The notes: generated from the letters alone by a model not told the origin. Positions 1 through 8,668 are shown, counted from the stretch's first letter. The stretch is 55,258 nt of DNA from Candidatus Azobacteroides sp. (GCA_009787405.1 WRGA01000116.1:1-55258); one strand, 5' to 3'. Numbers and translations: made by a program.

Positions 1-146
1 GACATTCTTAACGTATCAACGGAATAATCCGATATAGATTTTTCCCTATTAAAGTTCATGTTATCTGTTCCTGCGGTTAAATAATAGGAATTAATAAGAA
101 TACCGAAACCGGAAATAATCAGCAGCCTAAAAACACATCTACACAT
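1..146 (-). CDS. N-terminal part of an unknown exported or membrane protein (cut by window edge)
   Basis: An open frame starts with ATG at 146-144 and runs leftward for 48 codons without a stop to the window edge. The first 25 or so residues look like a signal peptide or membrane anchor: a short basic start (Cys-Arg-Cys-Val-Phe-Arg) followed by a hydrophobic run ending near a Tyr-Tyr pair. The visible part after it is polar (Asn-Phe-Asn-Arg-Glu-Lys-Ser). No lipobox or family motif is visible. It lies just downstream of the decayed-looking frame at 165-489 on the same strand and may share its transcript. Identity unknown. Confidence 0.5.
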   Translation of the reverse strand, partial: MCRCVFRLLIISGFGILINSYYLTAGTDNMNFNREKSISDYSVDTLRM

Positions 147-164
147 AATATCATTTTTTTAACA

Positions 165-489
165 TTATTCTTCTTCAAAAAGATTGTATTGAATAGCCGG
201 ATATGAAAGCTCTTTTCGAACTGTATATTTAACTCTTTCCTTTTTAACCGGTACTTCTTTTACATTATTTGCTGAGGCATACAGACTGAATTTACCCGGA
301 AAGCCGGCAGCTTCGTTTCCTATAAAACCCGGATCTTCTTTCCGGTCTTTTTCAACGCCTGTGTTCTTATTTTTCTGTAAGGATACGCAGGATGCCCACT
401 GAAAAGATGCCGTAATTTTTGTTGTAAATTGAATCTTATTTTCTTTAGTTGAACGATAGTTTTTTTCTTGAAAATATCCATCTTTTCAT
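165..489 (-). pseudogene. Possible decayed small gene
   Basis: A reading frame of about 105 codons ends at TAA (167-165) with an acidic C-terminus (Asn-Leu-Phe-Glu-Glu-Glu). Its composition looks coding, but the frame contains no ATG, GTG or TTG before a stop near 487. Two ATGs in other frames (489 and about 480) open short frames of 14 and about 50 codons that overlap its 5' part. A Bacteroidota-type -7 box lies about 80 nt upstream. The simplest reading is a small gene broken by one or more frameshifts; an untranslated transcript or chance open frame is also possible. No family recognised. Confidence 0.25.
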
Positions 490-566
490 GTGGAAATAGT
501 TTATTTTTTTACTTCTATCGGCATAGATAAGTTTGTCGTCTGTTTTTCTATAACCTGTAATTGTTA

Positions 567-574
567 CAAAAATA
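567..574 (-). promoter_or_regulatory. Possible -7 box (TATTTTTG)
   Basis: On the minus strand the octamer matches TAnnTTTG. It lies between dxr's 3' end and the remnant at 165-489, so it would drive the remnant and the truncated gene beyond it. No good -33 TTTG is seen at the expected spacing. Confidence 0.35.
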
Positions 575-605
575 AAAATAATGGATGGTAAAATCTGCCG
601 GGTAT

Positions 606-1757
606 TTATTCATGAATTAAGGCTGACGCAATTTTTCTTGCTTCTCGATCCGTTGCCACGTATTCTTCATAACCGGGTTTTCGGATGTGACTGATTTTTT
701 GCATGGTTTTTTCGATGATTTCCGCCATTTGCAAAAATTTTATTTTTTCCCGGAGAAATGCATCCACCACCACCTCGTTTGCCGCATTGAGCACACACGG
801 CATATTTCCGCACAGACGCATGGCTTCGTATGCGAAACGCAGTTGCGGAAATTTATGGGTGTCGGGTGGTTCGAAAGTCAGATTCGGATATTGTGTGAAA
901 TCCAGACGCGGAAAATTCGATTTGATTCGTTTGGGATAGGAAAACGCATACTGAATGGGCAGCTTCATGTCGGGAAGTCCCATTTGGGCTTTGATCGACC
1001 CGTCTTCGAATTGAACCATCGAATGGATGATCGATTGCGGATGCACCACCACGTCTATTTGTTTGGGTTGCAAATCAAACAACCATTTGGCTTCGATCAC
1101 TTCAAATCCTTTGTTCATCATGGTTGCCGAATCGATCGTGATTTTGGCGCCCATCTCCCAATTGGGATGTTTAAGGGCTTCATGTTTGGTGACGTTTGCG
1201 AGTTCTGTTATTTTCCGGGTACGGAAAGGCCCGCCCGATGCCGTCAGGATGATTTTTTCTATTCGATTGTCCCATTCTCCCGCCAAACACTGGAAAATGG
1301 CCGAATGTTCGGAATCTACGGGCAGAACAGGAACTTTATATTCGTGTGCCGACCGGTTAATCAATTCTCCGGCAACCACCAATGTTTCTTTGTTGGCCAA
1401 TGCAATCGCTTTCCCTGCGCGAATGGCGTGAATGGTCGGTTGCAGTCCCGCATAGCCTACCATAGCCGTAAGTACCATGTCGATCGGTTCGGCTTCGACG
1501 ATTTGGGCAATGGCGTTTTCTCCCGCATATACTTTGATCGGCAAGTCGGCCAATGCTTCTTTCAGTAAGGTATATTTTTCTTTGTTGCCGATGACAACGG
1601 CGTCGGGGTTGAATTCCCGGGCTTGCCGGATCAATAAATCGACGTTGTTTCCTGCCGTAAGGGCATAAACCTCAAATAAATCGGTGTTTTCCCGCACAAC
1701 GTCCAATGCCTGTGTGCCGATGGAACCGGTTGAACCTAAAATTGCCAGCCTTCTCAT
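606..1757 (-). CDS. dxr: 1-deoxy-D-xylulose-5-phosphate reductoisomerase
   Basis: Converts 1-deoxy-D-xylulose 5-phosphate to 2-C-methyl-D-erythritol 4-phosphate with NADPH, the committed step of the MEP isoprenoid pathway in the cytosol. The N-terminal Rossmann motif GSTGSIG is at residues 8-14, NKETLV near 122, and the metal-binding DSE (Asp148, Glu150) sits in PVDSEHSAIF. SATMMNKGFE (210-219) supplies the third ligand, Glu219. The 383-residue length is normal for the family. ATG start at 1757; an AT-rich stretch with a heptamer-type repeat lies between it and the next minus gene upstream. Neighbouring pyrC and ogt are metabolically unrelated. Identification is secure from the motifs. Confidence 0.97.
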   Translation of the reverse strand: MRRLAILGSTGSIGTQALDVVRENTDLFEVYALTAGNNVDLLIRQAREFNPDAVVIGNKEKYTLLKEALADLPIKVYAGENAIAQIVEAEPIDMVLTAMVGYAGLQPTIHAIRAGKAIALANKETLVVAGELINRSAHEYKVPVLPVDSEHSAIFQCLAGEWDNRIEKIILTASGGPFRTRKITELANVTKHEALKHPNWEMGAKITIDSATMMNKGFEVIEAKWLFDLQPKQIDVVVHPQSIIHSMVQFEDGSIKAQMGLPDMKLPIQYAFSYPKRIKSNFPRLDFTQYPNLTFEPPDTHKFPQLRFAYEAMRLCGNMPCVLNAANEVVVDAFLREKIKFLQMAEIIEKTMQKISHIRKPGYEEYVATDREARKIASALIHE

Positions 1758-1786
1758 AAGAAATTAAGAGTTAAAATGATGAAGGT

Positions 1787-2257
1787 TCAAGATTGATATT
1801 TTTTTTCCAAGTCGAGGAGAAATTGCTTCATTTCCGGGCCGAAGGCATATCCGCCTGATTTGCCGTCGGAGTTGATAACGCGGTGACAGGGTATGATGAT
1901 GATGATTTTGTTTTTGCCGTTGGCTGTACCTGCCGCGCGATATGCTTTCGGATGATCTGTTTTTTCGGCTAACCGGGCATAGCTGATGGTGGTGCCGTAT
2001 GGGATTTTTTGCAGTTCATTCCATATTTTTTGCTGATAGGTTGTTCCTTTTTGACAGACGGGAACGGTAAATTTTTTCAGTTTTCCCGAAAAGTATTCGT
2101 TCAATTCTTTGACGCATTGCTGCATCACTTCCGGTATTTTGTCCGACCCGGTGTTTTTACCGGCATTTTCGACCGGAACAAGCCGGCAAACGGATGTATC
2201 GTCGGAGGTTATTTCGAGTGTTCCGACGGGAGAGGAAATATAATGGGTGTAAAGCAT
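1787..2257 (-). CDS. ogt: Methylated-DNA--protein-cysteine S-methyltransferase
   Basis: Suicide repair protein that transfers alkyl groups from O6-alkylguanine or O4-alkylthymine in DNA to its own cysteine. The active-site motif PCHRV is present with Cys124 as acceptor. The preceding helix-turn-helix (IPYGTTISYARLAEK, about 86-99) with its recognition helix (YRAAGTANGKN) is typical of the DNA-binding C-terminal domain. At 156 residues it is the single-domain-plus-cap form without an Ada regulatory domain. It sits between pyrC and dxr on the same strand with short spacers (68 and 29 nt), so it is probably co-transcribed. ATG start at 2257. Confidence 0.93.
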   Translation of the reverse strand: MLYTHYISSPVGTLEITSDDTSVCRLVPVENAGKNTGSDKIPEVMQQCVKELNEYFSGKLKKFTVPVCQKGTTYQQKIWNELQKIPYGTTISYARLAEKTDHPKAYRAAGTANGKNKIIIIIPCHRVINSDGKSGGYAFGPEMKQFLLDLEKKYQS

Positions 2258-2325
2258 GATGATGGAGTTAATTCGTTCGTTTTTTGTATGGAGGATAAAA
2301 GGATTGATTTCTTCGGAAAATAAAT

Positions 2326-3669
2326 TCAGCCGAATCTCAATTCCATTCCTTGTTCTCCGTTATCGATGATTTGTCCGTTGTCATAAACGATGTTGCCGTT
2401 GACGAATGTTTTGGCGATGCTTGAAGAGAAAGTATATCCTTCAAAAGGCGACCATTCGCATTTGTACAAAATATTCTCGCGGGAAACCGTGAAGGGTTTA
2501 TTCGGCTCGATCAAAACGAGATCGGCATAGTATCCTTCCCGGATGAATCCTCTTTTTTCGATGCCGAATAACAGGGCAGGAGCGTGGCACATTTTGTTGA
2601 TTGCCAGATTTTCGGATATTTTTCCTTGATGAGACAATTCCATCGCCACAAGTAATGAATGTTGTACCAACGGGCCTCCCGATGCCGCTTGCAGACAAGA
2701 ACCTTCTTTTTCCGATAATAAATGCGGAGCATGGTCGGTGGCAATCACATCCAATTTGCCGTTTTTGACTCCTTCCAGCAAAGCTTCTTTGTCTTTGGCG
2801 GATTTAATTGCCGGATTCCATTTAATGCGGTTCCCGTATTTTTCATAATCTTGGCTGTCGAACCAAAGGTGATGGATACAGACTTCGCCCGTGATTCGTT
2901 TTTCCGTAAGGGGTTTGGTTTCGAATAATGTCAGTTCTTTTGCCGTGGATAAATGGAGAACATGAAGTTTGGTATTGTATCTGTGCGCTAATTCAACCAC
3001 ATAAGAGGATGAATGATAACAGGCTTCTTCGTTTCGTATCAGCGGATGAAATTTGATGGGCAGATCTTCTCCGTATAACGTTTTATAATGTGCGATGTTG
3101 GCTTGTATAATCGCGTCACTTTCGCAATGGACGGCGATCGGCATATCGATTTCCGAGAAAATCGCCCGCAACGTTTCATCTTTGTCCACCAACAGATTTC
3201 CGGTGGAAGAACCCAAGAATGCTTTGATCCCGCAAACTCTTGTTTTATCGGCTTTTTTCAGTTCGTTAATATTATCGTTCGTTGCTCCGAGATAGAAGGA
3301 ATAATTGGCCGAAGAGGTTTCGGCTGCCCGGTCGAACTTTTTGTTTAATTCCTCGATGGTTGTCGTTTGCGGATTGGTATTCGGCATTTCCATGTACGAC
3401 GTGATTCCTCCGGCTACCGCCGCTCTCGATTCGCTCCGGATGTCGCCTTTATGGGTGAGGCCCGGTTCGCGGAAATGAACCTGATCATCAATGACGCCGG
3501 GAATCAGAATCTGTCCGGTCGCATCAATGATTTCGGCGTGTTGCAGCATGTTTTCCGGAACCTCACCGGTATAGATCGTTTTGATGAATCGGTCCTCAAT
3601 CAATACAGAGCCGGTATATTTTTTCCCTTCGTTAAGAATTGTTGCGTTATGGATCAGTTTTTGTTTCAT
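2326..3669 (-). CDS. pyrC: Dihydroorotase (class I type)
   Basis: Cyclises N-carbamoyl-L-aspartate to dihydroorotate in pyrimidine synthesis. An amidohydrolase of 447 residues with an N-terminal beta-sandwich, [10 protein letters not shown] (66-75), a Met-Pro-Asn-Thr-Asn motif near residue 115, and the metal-binding TDHAPH motif near 310. The usual DxHxH metal motif reads DDQVH here (61-65), so the first histidine is glutamine while the second is kept. From memory this form is common among Bacteroidota dihydroorotases, so it need not mean loss of activity. The start codon overlaps the stop of the upstream glycosyltransferase by 4 nt (ATGA), which indicates translational coupling. The alternative call, another amidohydrolase of the dihydropyrimidinase group, is less likely. 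Confidence 0.88.
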   Translation of the reverse strand: MKQKLIHNATILNEGKKYTGSVLIEDRFIKTIYTGEVPENMLQHAEIIDATGQILIPGVIDDQVHFREPGLTHKGDIRSESRAAVAGGITSYMEMPNTNPQTTTIEELNKKFDRAAETSSANYSFYLGATNDNINELKKADKTRVCGIKAFLGSSTGNLLVDKDETLRAIFSEIDMPIAVHCESDAIIQANIAHYKTLYGEDLPIKFHPLIRNEEACYHSSSYVVELAHRYNTKLHVLHLSTAKELTLFETKPLTEKRITGEVCIHHLWFDSQDYEKYGNRIKWNPAIKSAKDKEALLEGVKNGKLDVIATDHAPHLLSEKEGSCLQAASGGPLVQHSLLVAMELSHQGKISENLAINKMCHAPALLFGIEKRGFIREGYYADLVLIEPNKPFTVSRENILYKCEWSPFEGYTFSSSIAKTFVNGNIVYDNGQIIDNGEQGMELRFG

Positions 3670-4409
3670 GATGAGGTTGCTTTCGGATATTTTTTAAATA
3701 AACTGTTTATTTTCATGGAAATCACTCCGATAACTCCTTCCTTGAAAATTCCCCTGCTCATTTTGGATTCTCCAAATTGACGGTTGATAAAGATGATCGG
3801 AACTTCAATGATTTTGAATCCGAGTTTATAAGCCGTAAATTTCATTTCAATTTGAAATGCGTATCCTTTGAATTTAACAGCATCTAAATCAATGCTTTCC
3901 AATACTTTTTTTCGATAACATACAAATCCGGCCGTAGTGTCTCTGATATTCATCCGGGTAACGAATCGCACGTATTTTGATGCGAAATAAGACATCAGCA
4001 CTCTTCCCATCGGCCAATTGACAACATTGACGCCGGTCAGGTATCGGGAGCCGACGGCAAGGTCTCCGCCTTCTTTCGTGCAGGCTTTGTATAGCCGGAT
4101 CAAGTCGTCGGGATTATGAGAAAAATCGGCATCCATTTCGAAAATATAATCATACCGGCGTTCCATTGCCCATTTAAATCCGCGGATGTATGCCGTACCC
4201 AATCCGAGTTTGCCTTCCCGTTGAATCAAAAACAGCTGCCCGGGATATTCGGATTGTAATCTCTTGACAATATCGGCTGTTCCGTCCGGTGAACCGTCAT
4301 CGATCACCAGAATATGGAATTTTTTTTCCAAACGGAGAATTTCACGGGTGATCGCTTCTATATTTTCTTTTTCGTTGTAAGTCGGAATGATAATCAGGCT
4401 GTCTGACAC
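3666..4409 (-). CDS. Polyprenol-phosphate mannosyltransferase-like GT2 glycosyltransferase
   Basis: A 247-residue family 2 glycosyltransferase resembling Dpm1-type polyprenol monophosphomannose synthases, which move a sugar from a nucleotide donor to a lipid phosphate at the inner membrane face. Visible motifs are the N-terminal [26 protein letters not shown] for nucleotide binding, the catalytic DAD in [13 protein letters not shown] near residue 115, and GSRYLTG. It lacks the C-terminal membrane helices of the longer GtrB/ArnC relatives, so it is probably membrane-associated only. It overlaps pyrC by 4 nt. The sugar donor (GDP-mannose or UDP-glucose) cannot be told from the sequence. Confidence 0.88.
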   Translation of the reverse strand: MSDSLIIIPTYNEKENIEAITREILRLEKKFHILVIDDGSPDGTADIVKRLQSEYPGQLFLIQREGKLGLGTAYIRGFKWAMERRYDYIFEMDADFSHNPDDLIRLYKACTKEGGDLAVGSRYLTGVNVVNWPMGRVLMSYFASKYVRFVTRMNIRDTTAGFVCYRKKVLESIDLDAVKFKGYAFQIEMKFTAYKLGFKIIEVPIIFINRQFGESKMSRGIFKEGVIGVISMKINSLFKKYPKATSS

Positions 4410-4642
4410 TTGCTTCTAATTTTTGTCAAAAGTAGGTATTTTTTGCAGGCCGGATGTGGCGTTTTTACATATTTTTCGTTAAACTGTAAAAAATTATAGT
4501 AAAAAACTACCGGCCGATTAAAATTTGTAACGTAAAAAAGGTGATTTTCCCCTATTATCCCGGAAGGAGAAAATATTGGTCAAAAGAGGATGAAAAAGGT
4601 TGTAAAATTTTTAAAGCCGGCACCGCGCCGTAGGCGTGAAAT

Positions 4643-4687
4643 CCGGATAACCCCGAGTAAGCGGAGCGCAACTCGGGGGATAACGGC
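4643..4687. repeat. Palindromic intergenic repeat (CCCCGAGT...ACTCGGGG)
   Basis: CCCCGAGT at 4651-4658 pairs with ACTCGGGG at 4671-4678 around a 12-nt loop, flanked by GGATAA and GATAAC. It lies in the 347-bp gap between fba and the GT2 gene and is followed by GC-rich DNA unlike the AT-rich surroundings. It looks like a mobile or REP-like palindrome rather than a terminator because no T-tract follows. The gap holds no gene. Confidence 0.6.
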
Positions 4688-4692
4688 AAAAT

Positions 4693-4726
4693 AAAAAAGG
4701 AAATCCCCAAACGGATTCCCTTTTTT
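4693..4726 (-). terminator. Rho-independent terminator of fba
   Basis: AAAAAAGGAAATCC pairs with GGATTCCCTTTTTT across a 6-nt loop with one mismatch. It lies 30 nt beyond the fba stop codon, and on the minus strand ends in a T-run. Confidence 0.75.
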
Positions 4727-4756
4727 ATAAAATATTTGATACTCTTAATTCTTAAC

Positions 4757-5749
4757 TTAAGCTTTTCCTGCGCTTCCCAAAACGCTTACTACTTTGTGTT
4801 TATATAGTTTTTTCAGGTTTTCGCGGGCAGGTCCCAAATATTTTCGCGGGTCAAATTCCGCCGGTTGAGTCGCAAAAACTTCGCGAACAGCCGCAGTCAT
4901 GGCCAAACGTCCGTCAGAATCAATATTGATTTTACATACAGCCGAAGAAGCTGCTCGACGCAATTGATCTTCCGGAATGCCGATGGCATCTTTCAATGCA
5001 CCGCCGTATTTGTTGATGATGGCCACTTGGTCTTGCGGTACGGAAGATGCTCCGTGCAGTACGATCGGGAATCCGGGAATCCTTTTTTCGACCTCTTCCA
5101 AGATGTCGAAACGCAACGGAGGCGGAATCAAAATGCCGTCGGCATCGCGTGTGCATTGTGCGGGAGTGAATTTGTTTGCTCCGTGGGAAGTACCGATGGA
5201 AATTGCCAATGAATCGACACCTGTTTTGCTGACGAAATCTTGTACATCCTCCGGTTGTGTGTAGGTGTGATGTTCTGCAACAACATCATCTTCGATACCG
5301 GCTAAAACACCCAATTCACCTTCCACCGTCACATCATATTTATGCGCATACTCCACGACGAGTTTTGTCACTTCAATGTTTTTTTCATAAGGATAATGCG
5401 ATCCGTCGATCATGACGGAAGAAAATCCCATGTCGATACAATTCTTGCACAATTCGAACGAATCACCGTGATCGAGGTGGAGAACAATAGGAATCGCGTA
5501 TCCCAATTCTTTGGCATATTCAACGGCTCCTTGCGCCATGAAACGAAGCAATGTTTGATTGGCATATTTGCGTGCTCCGCTTGAAACTTGAAGAATAACG
5601 GGCGATTTTTCTTCCACACAAGCTTGGATAATCGCTTGCATTTGTTCCATGTTGTTGAAGTTGAATGCCGGAATGGCATATTTTCCTTCAAATGCTTTTT
5701 TAAAAATTTCCCGACTGTTTACGAGTCCTAATTCTTTGTAACTTAACAT
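4757..5749 (-). CDS. fba: Class II fructose-bisphosphate aldolase
   Basis: Zinc-dependent aldolase interconverting fructose 1,6-bisphosphate with glyceraldehyde 3-phosphate and dihydroxyacetone phosphate in glycolysis and gluconeogenesis. The 330-residue protein has the zinc and substrate motifs of the family: VLHLDHGDSFELC near residue 88, DGSHYPYEKN, VEGELGVLAG, AISIGTSHG and the late VLHGASSVP. ATG start at 5749, downstream of a well-placed -7 box at 5801-5808. The stop codon lies in the beginning of a heptamer-type repeat (4741-4759), and a terminator follows. It appears to be a single-gene transcript. Confidence 0.95.
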   Translation of the reverse strand: MLSYKELGLVNSREIFKKAFEGKYAIPAFNFNNMEQMQAIIQACVEEKSPVILQVSSGARKYANQTLLRFMAQGAVEYAKELGYAIPIVLHLDHGDSFELCKNCIDMGFSSVMIDGSHYPYEKNIEVTKLVVEYAHKYDVTVEGELGVLAGIEDDVVAEHHTYTQPEDVQDFVSKTGVDSLAISIGTSHGANKFTPAQCTRDADGILIPPPLRFDILEEVEKRIPGFPIVLHGASSVPQDQVAIINKYGGALKDAIGIPEDQLRRAASSAVCKINIDSDGRLAMTAAVREVFATQPAEFDPRKYLGPARENLKKLYKHKVVSVLGSAGKA

Positions 5750-5800
5750 TGTGTTATATTTTTAGGGTTTTAAATATGATTTGTTTTTTTAAATTTTGCA

Positions 5801-5808
5801 CAAAGATA
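5801..5808 (-). promoter_or_regulatory. fba promoter, -7 box TATCTTTG
   Basis: The minus-strand octamer TATCTTTG matches TAnnTTTG exactly. Transcription would begin near 5797, giving a leader of about 45 nt before the fba ATG. A T-rich -33 region is present, but there is no clean TTTG. Confidence 0.6.
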
Positions 5809-5907
5809 GTAAATTAAGCGTGAAAAATTTTCTTTTTAATTAATTAATATTCTGAGTGTGCAATTTTAAATTGTTAATAATGGTTAATAATTGTCGTCTG
5901 TCGAAGC

Positions 5908-5958
5908 TCGCACAGATTTGACTCCGTCGATTTTCAATTCACGGATTTCACGGATTTT
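5908..5958. repeat. Dispersed 51-bp intergenic repeat, copy A
   Basis: Nearly identical, in inverted orientation, to 23044-23094. Both contain GACTCCGTCGATTTTC and a doubled CACGGATTT/CACAGATTT-type word. No coding frame is preserved; it lies in the fba/DUF4230 gap. Confidence 0.75.
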
Positions 5959-5960
5959 TT

Positions 5961-5995
5961 AACTCTTAACTCTTAACTCTTAATTCTTAACTCTT
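5961..5995. repeat. Heptamer repeat (AACTCTT)n overlapping a gene end
   Basis: Five adjacent units of AACTCTT/AATTCTT. Read on the minus strand it is AGTTAAG-type and begins within the last codons of the DUF4230 gene, whose TAA (5982-5980) is supplied by the repeat. Confidence 0.85.
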
Positions 5996-6585
5996 CCCGC
6001 GTCTCCCGCGTCCGTTTCATCAAAATATATGATCGTATATTTAAACCCCAATGTTTCGAAAAAAGGTTTCAATAAAACGATGGCGTTGGTTTTGGTTTGC
6101 TCTAGGATCCCGGCTTTGAGAACCGTCTGCCTCAATTGTTTTTCCGCTTCGGCGTATGCGCCGTCGACCAATTTGGCTCCCGATAAAAATTCGTTTTTGG
6201 TTTCGAAAACCTTTGATTTTTCATGATCTATTTTACAATAACAGATTTCGGGGTACGGTAGTTTGATTTTCAAGGTATCTTTTGAAATAACGACGTCACC
6301 GGATTTTACTTTTTGCAGATCGATGCATCCGGCGGCTTCTCCGTTGATGATCAGCAGTGCTTGTGCATTCGGCAGCCATTCCCGTACTATTTTATGTTCC
6401 AGGACATCCCGGATGTTCATTCGCACCAATTCCAATTTCCCCACGGCTTCTACTTTTTCCACCACTTCCCGGTGTGTTGAAACCGTGTGTTCGGATTTTT
6501 TACTTTTCCCGGATATAAAAAAGACAAGCAGGCAAATCACTATTCCGATTGTCGTTCCGATAATTATTTTGAGGATGGATTTCAT
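5980..6585 (-). CDS. DUF4230 family membrane-anchored protein
   Basis: A protein of about 201 residues with one N-terminal membrane helix (about 3-23, MKSILKIIIGTTIGIVICL), then a soluble domain of the DUF4230 type (the HTVSTHREVVEKVEAVGKLE, VREWLPNAQALLIINGEAAG and KIKLPYPEI stretches). Function is unknown for the family. An upstream in-frame ATG exists at 6642, but a -7 box at 6615-6608 places the transcript start near 6604, so ATG 6585 is preferred; it also gives a normal membrane anchor. The last five residues (Gly-Arg-Val-Lys-Asn) and stop are encoded by the heptamer repeat, so the C-terminus has been rewritten by repeat DNA. It diverges from ygiQ. Confidence 0.8.
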   Translation of the reverse strand: MKSILKIIIGTTIGIVICLLVFFISGKSKKSEHTVSTHREVVEKVEAVGKLELVRMNIRDVLEHKIVREWLPNAQALLIINGEAAGCIDLQKVKSGDVVISKDTLKIKLPYPEICYCKIDHEKSKVFETKNEFLSGAKLVDGAYAEAEKQLRQTVLKAGILEQTKTNAIVLLKPFFETLGFKYTIIYFDETDAGDAGRVKN

Positions 6586-6607
6586 TTTTTCGTTTTTTCT
6601 GAATGTA

Positions 6608-6615
6608 CAAAAGTA
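6608..6615 (-). promoter_or_regulatory. Promoter of the DUF4230 gene, -7 box TACTTTTG
   Basis: Minus-strand match to TAnnTTTG, 23 nt upstream of ATG 6585. It decides the start codon, because the longer frame's ATG at 6642 would lie upstream of the transcript. Confidence 0.6.
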
Positions 6616-6663
6616 ACTAAAAAATAAATTCCGGATATTCATGTTTCATTCTCCGTTCATCGG

Positions 6664-6671
6664 TATCTTTG
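6664..6671 (+). promoter_or_regulatory. ygiQ promoter, -7 box TATCTTTG
   Basis: Plus-strand match to TAnnTTTG ending only 4 nt before the ygiQ ATG, so the transcript would begin at or next to the start codon (leaderless). It is divergent from the DUF4230 promoter about 50 bp away. Confidence 0.6.
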
Positions 6672-6675
6672 TACG

Positions 6676-8490
6676 ATGAATAATTTTAAATTGACCGATT
6701 GGCTGCCGACCACCAAAAAAGAGCTGGATTTGCGGGGATGGGAATCCGTGGATGTCATTCTGTTTTCGGGAGATGCGTATGTGGATCATCCGTCTTTCGG
6801 TGCCGCCGTTATCGGGCGGGTTTTGGAAAACGAAGGATTGCATGTTGCCATAGTTCCTCAACCGAATTGGAGGGATGATTTGCGGGATTTCAAGAAGTTG
6901 GGAAAACCCCGGCTGTTTTTTGCGGTTTCTCCCGGAGCCATGGACAGCATGGTGAATCATTATACGGCGAATAAACGGTTGCGGTCGGATGATGCCTATA
7001 CTCCCGGTGCAAGAGCCGGAATGCGGCCCGATTATCCGACGATCGTCTATTCGAAAATTCTGAAAGATTTGTTTCCGGATGTTCCGGTGGTGGTCGGAGG
7101 TATTGAAGCTTCATTACGCCGGCTGGCTCATTATGATTATTGGCAGGATAGGTTGAGGCCTTCCGTTTTGTCGGAATGCGGCGCCGATTTGTTGATTTAC
7201 GGAATGGGGGAAAAGCCGGTTGCTGAATTGGCGAAAAGAATGCGGTCGGGTGAAAAAATCGGTGAAATAACGGATTTGCCGCAAACAGTTTATCTTACGG
7301 ATGAAAAAAGTTTTTCTTCGAAAAAAGAGGATGTGATGCTGTTTTCGTATGAAGAATGTTTACAGGATAAATTAAAACAGGCCCGGAATTTCAAGCAGAT
7401 AGAAGAGCAGTCGAATCGATATGAATCCGCCCGGATTGTTCAACGGGCCGGAAATTTGCTGACGGTCGTAAATCCTCCGTATCCGCCCATGTCGGGTGAC
7501 GATTTGGATGCCGTATATGATCTGCCTTTTACGAGACTGCCTCATCCCAAATATAAGGATAAGCCTATTCCTGCTTATGAGATGATTAAATTTTCGGTGA
7601 ATATTCATCGCGGATGTTTCGGCGGTTGCGCTTTTTGCACCATTTCCGCACATCAGGGTAAATTCATCGTTTCCCGAAGTAAGAAATCAATATTGGAAGA
7701 AGTCGGGCTATTAACGAAACGTCCCGATTTCAAGGGATATTTGAGCGATTTGGGTGGACCTTCGGCAAATATGTACAAGATGAGCGGCAAAGATGAAAAG
7801 ATTTGCCGTTCCTGCAAAAAGCCGTCTTGCATTCATCCGGTTATCTGCCCGAATCTGAATACAAACCACCAACCTTTGTCGGACTTATATAAGGCTGTGG
7901 ATAAAATCGGAGAAATTAAGAAATCTTTTGTCGGGAGCGGGATTCGCTATGATTTGCTGTTATATCGGGATAAAGATGAAAAAATAAATCAGGCTGCAAA
8001 AGAATATACCGAAGAATTAATCACCCGTCATGTTTCGGGAAGGTTGAAAGTTGCTCCCGAACATTCTTCCGAAACGGTTTTGCAATGTATGCGCAAACCT
8101 TCGTTCAGGCAATTTGAACAATTTAACCGGATATTCGAAAAAATAAATCAAGAAAAGAACCTCAACCAACAATTAATTCCGTATTTTATTTCGAGCCATC
8201 CGGCATGCAGAGAGGAAGATATGGCTGAATTGGCGGCAGTGACAAAATCCATGAATTTTAAGTTGGAACAAGTGCAGGATTTTACTCCGACACCGATGAC
8301 GTTGGCCACTGAAATGTATTATACGGGATATCATCCGTATACCCTGGAAAAAGTTTTTACGGCAACAACCAAGGAACAGAAATCGGCTCAACGGGAATTT
8401 TTCTTTTGGTACCGGCCCGAATATCGGCAATCCATTATAAACAAATTGAAAAAAATGAAACGGTTTGATTTGATCAAGAAGTTGTTTTAG
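6676..8490 (+). CDS. ygiQ: YgiQ family radical SAM protein (UPF0313)
   Basis: A 604-residue radical S-adenosylmethionine protein of the YgiQ family, whose reaction is not established. The N-terminal B12-binding-like/YgiQ domain contains SGDAYVDHPSFGAAVIGR (31-48) and GGIEASLRR (141-149). The [4Fe-4S] cluster motif is CFGGCAFC with Cys314, Cys318 and Cys321. A second cysteine cluster (CRSCKKPSC) near 378-386 and the C-terminal PEHSSETVL and FTPTPMTLATEMYYTG stretches are typical. Start chosen at 6676 because TDWLPTTKKELDLRGW aligns with the family's N-terminus and the -7 box ends 4 nt upstream. No obvious operon partner; a repeat follows the stop. Confidence 0.93.
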   Translation: MNNFKLTDWLPTTKKELDLRGWESVDVILFSGDAYVDHPSFGAAVIGRVLENEGLHVAIVPQPNWRDDLRDFKKLGKPRLFFAVSPGAMDSMVNHYTANKRLRSDDAYTPGARAGMRPDYPTIVYSKILKDLFPDVPVVVGGIEASLRRLAHYDYWQDRLRPSVLSECGADLLIYGMGEKPVAELAKRMRSGEKIGEITDLPQTVYLTDEKSFSSKKEDVMLFSYEECLQDKLKQARNFKQIEEQSNRYESARIVQRAGNLLTVVNPPYPPMSGDDLDAVYDLPFTRLPHPKYKDKPIPAYEMIKFSVNIHRGCFGGCAFCTISAHQGKFIVSRSKKSILEEVGLLTKRPDFKGYLSDLGGPSANMYKMSGKDEKICRSCKKPSCIHPVICPNLNTNHQPLSDLYKAVDKIGEIKKSFVGSGIRYDLLLYRDKDEKINQAAKEYTEELITRHVSGRLKVAPEHSSETVLQCMRKPSFRQFEQFNRIFEKINQEKNLNQQLIPYFISSHPACREEDMAELAAVTKSMNFKLEQVQDFTPTPMTLATEMYYTGYHPYTLEKVFTATTKEQKSAQREFFFWYRPEYRQSIINKLKKMKRFDLIKKLF

Positions 8491-8510
8491 CTCCCCTCCC
8501 GGGTATTGCT

Positions 8511-8586
8511 AATCTTATATAGATTTAAAAATAAAAACTTTGCCGTGGCGGACATGTTGTCCGCCTGTTATTCTATTCGGAAGAAC
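8511..8586. repeat. Composite dispersed repeat
   Basis: Begins with AATCTTATATAGATTTAAAA, also found at 54911, and continues into the palindromic GGCGGACATGTTGTCCGCC and TATTCTATTCGGAAG. The second half recurs inverted at 55064-55112. The 279-bp gap between ygiQ and ung otherwise holds a promoter and a small ORF. Confidence 0.75.
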
Positions 8587-8633
8587 ATAAGGAAATTACA
8601 ACCATATTCCTCCTTGAATTAAAAAAATCATAG

Positions 8634-8641
8634 TACTTTTG
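8634..8641 (+). promoter_or_regulatory. Promoter upstream of ung, -7 box TACTTTTG
   Basis: Match to TAnnTTTG with a TTG about 17-18 nt upstream. It would give a leader of about 125 nt to ung, containing the 36-codon ORF at 8669-8779. Confidence 0.55.
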
Positions 8642-8668
8642 TGTGAATTTTTTCCGAAAAGCATTTTT

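Noticed and set aside
687-1568. 293-codon plus-strand frame
   Set aside because: It lies antisense within dxr and has no family-like motif; its composition is typical of shadow frames.
6586-6642. Upstream ATG start for the DUF4230 gene
   Set aside because: A -7 box lies inside this extension, and the extra 19 residues precede the normal membrane anchor without a function.
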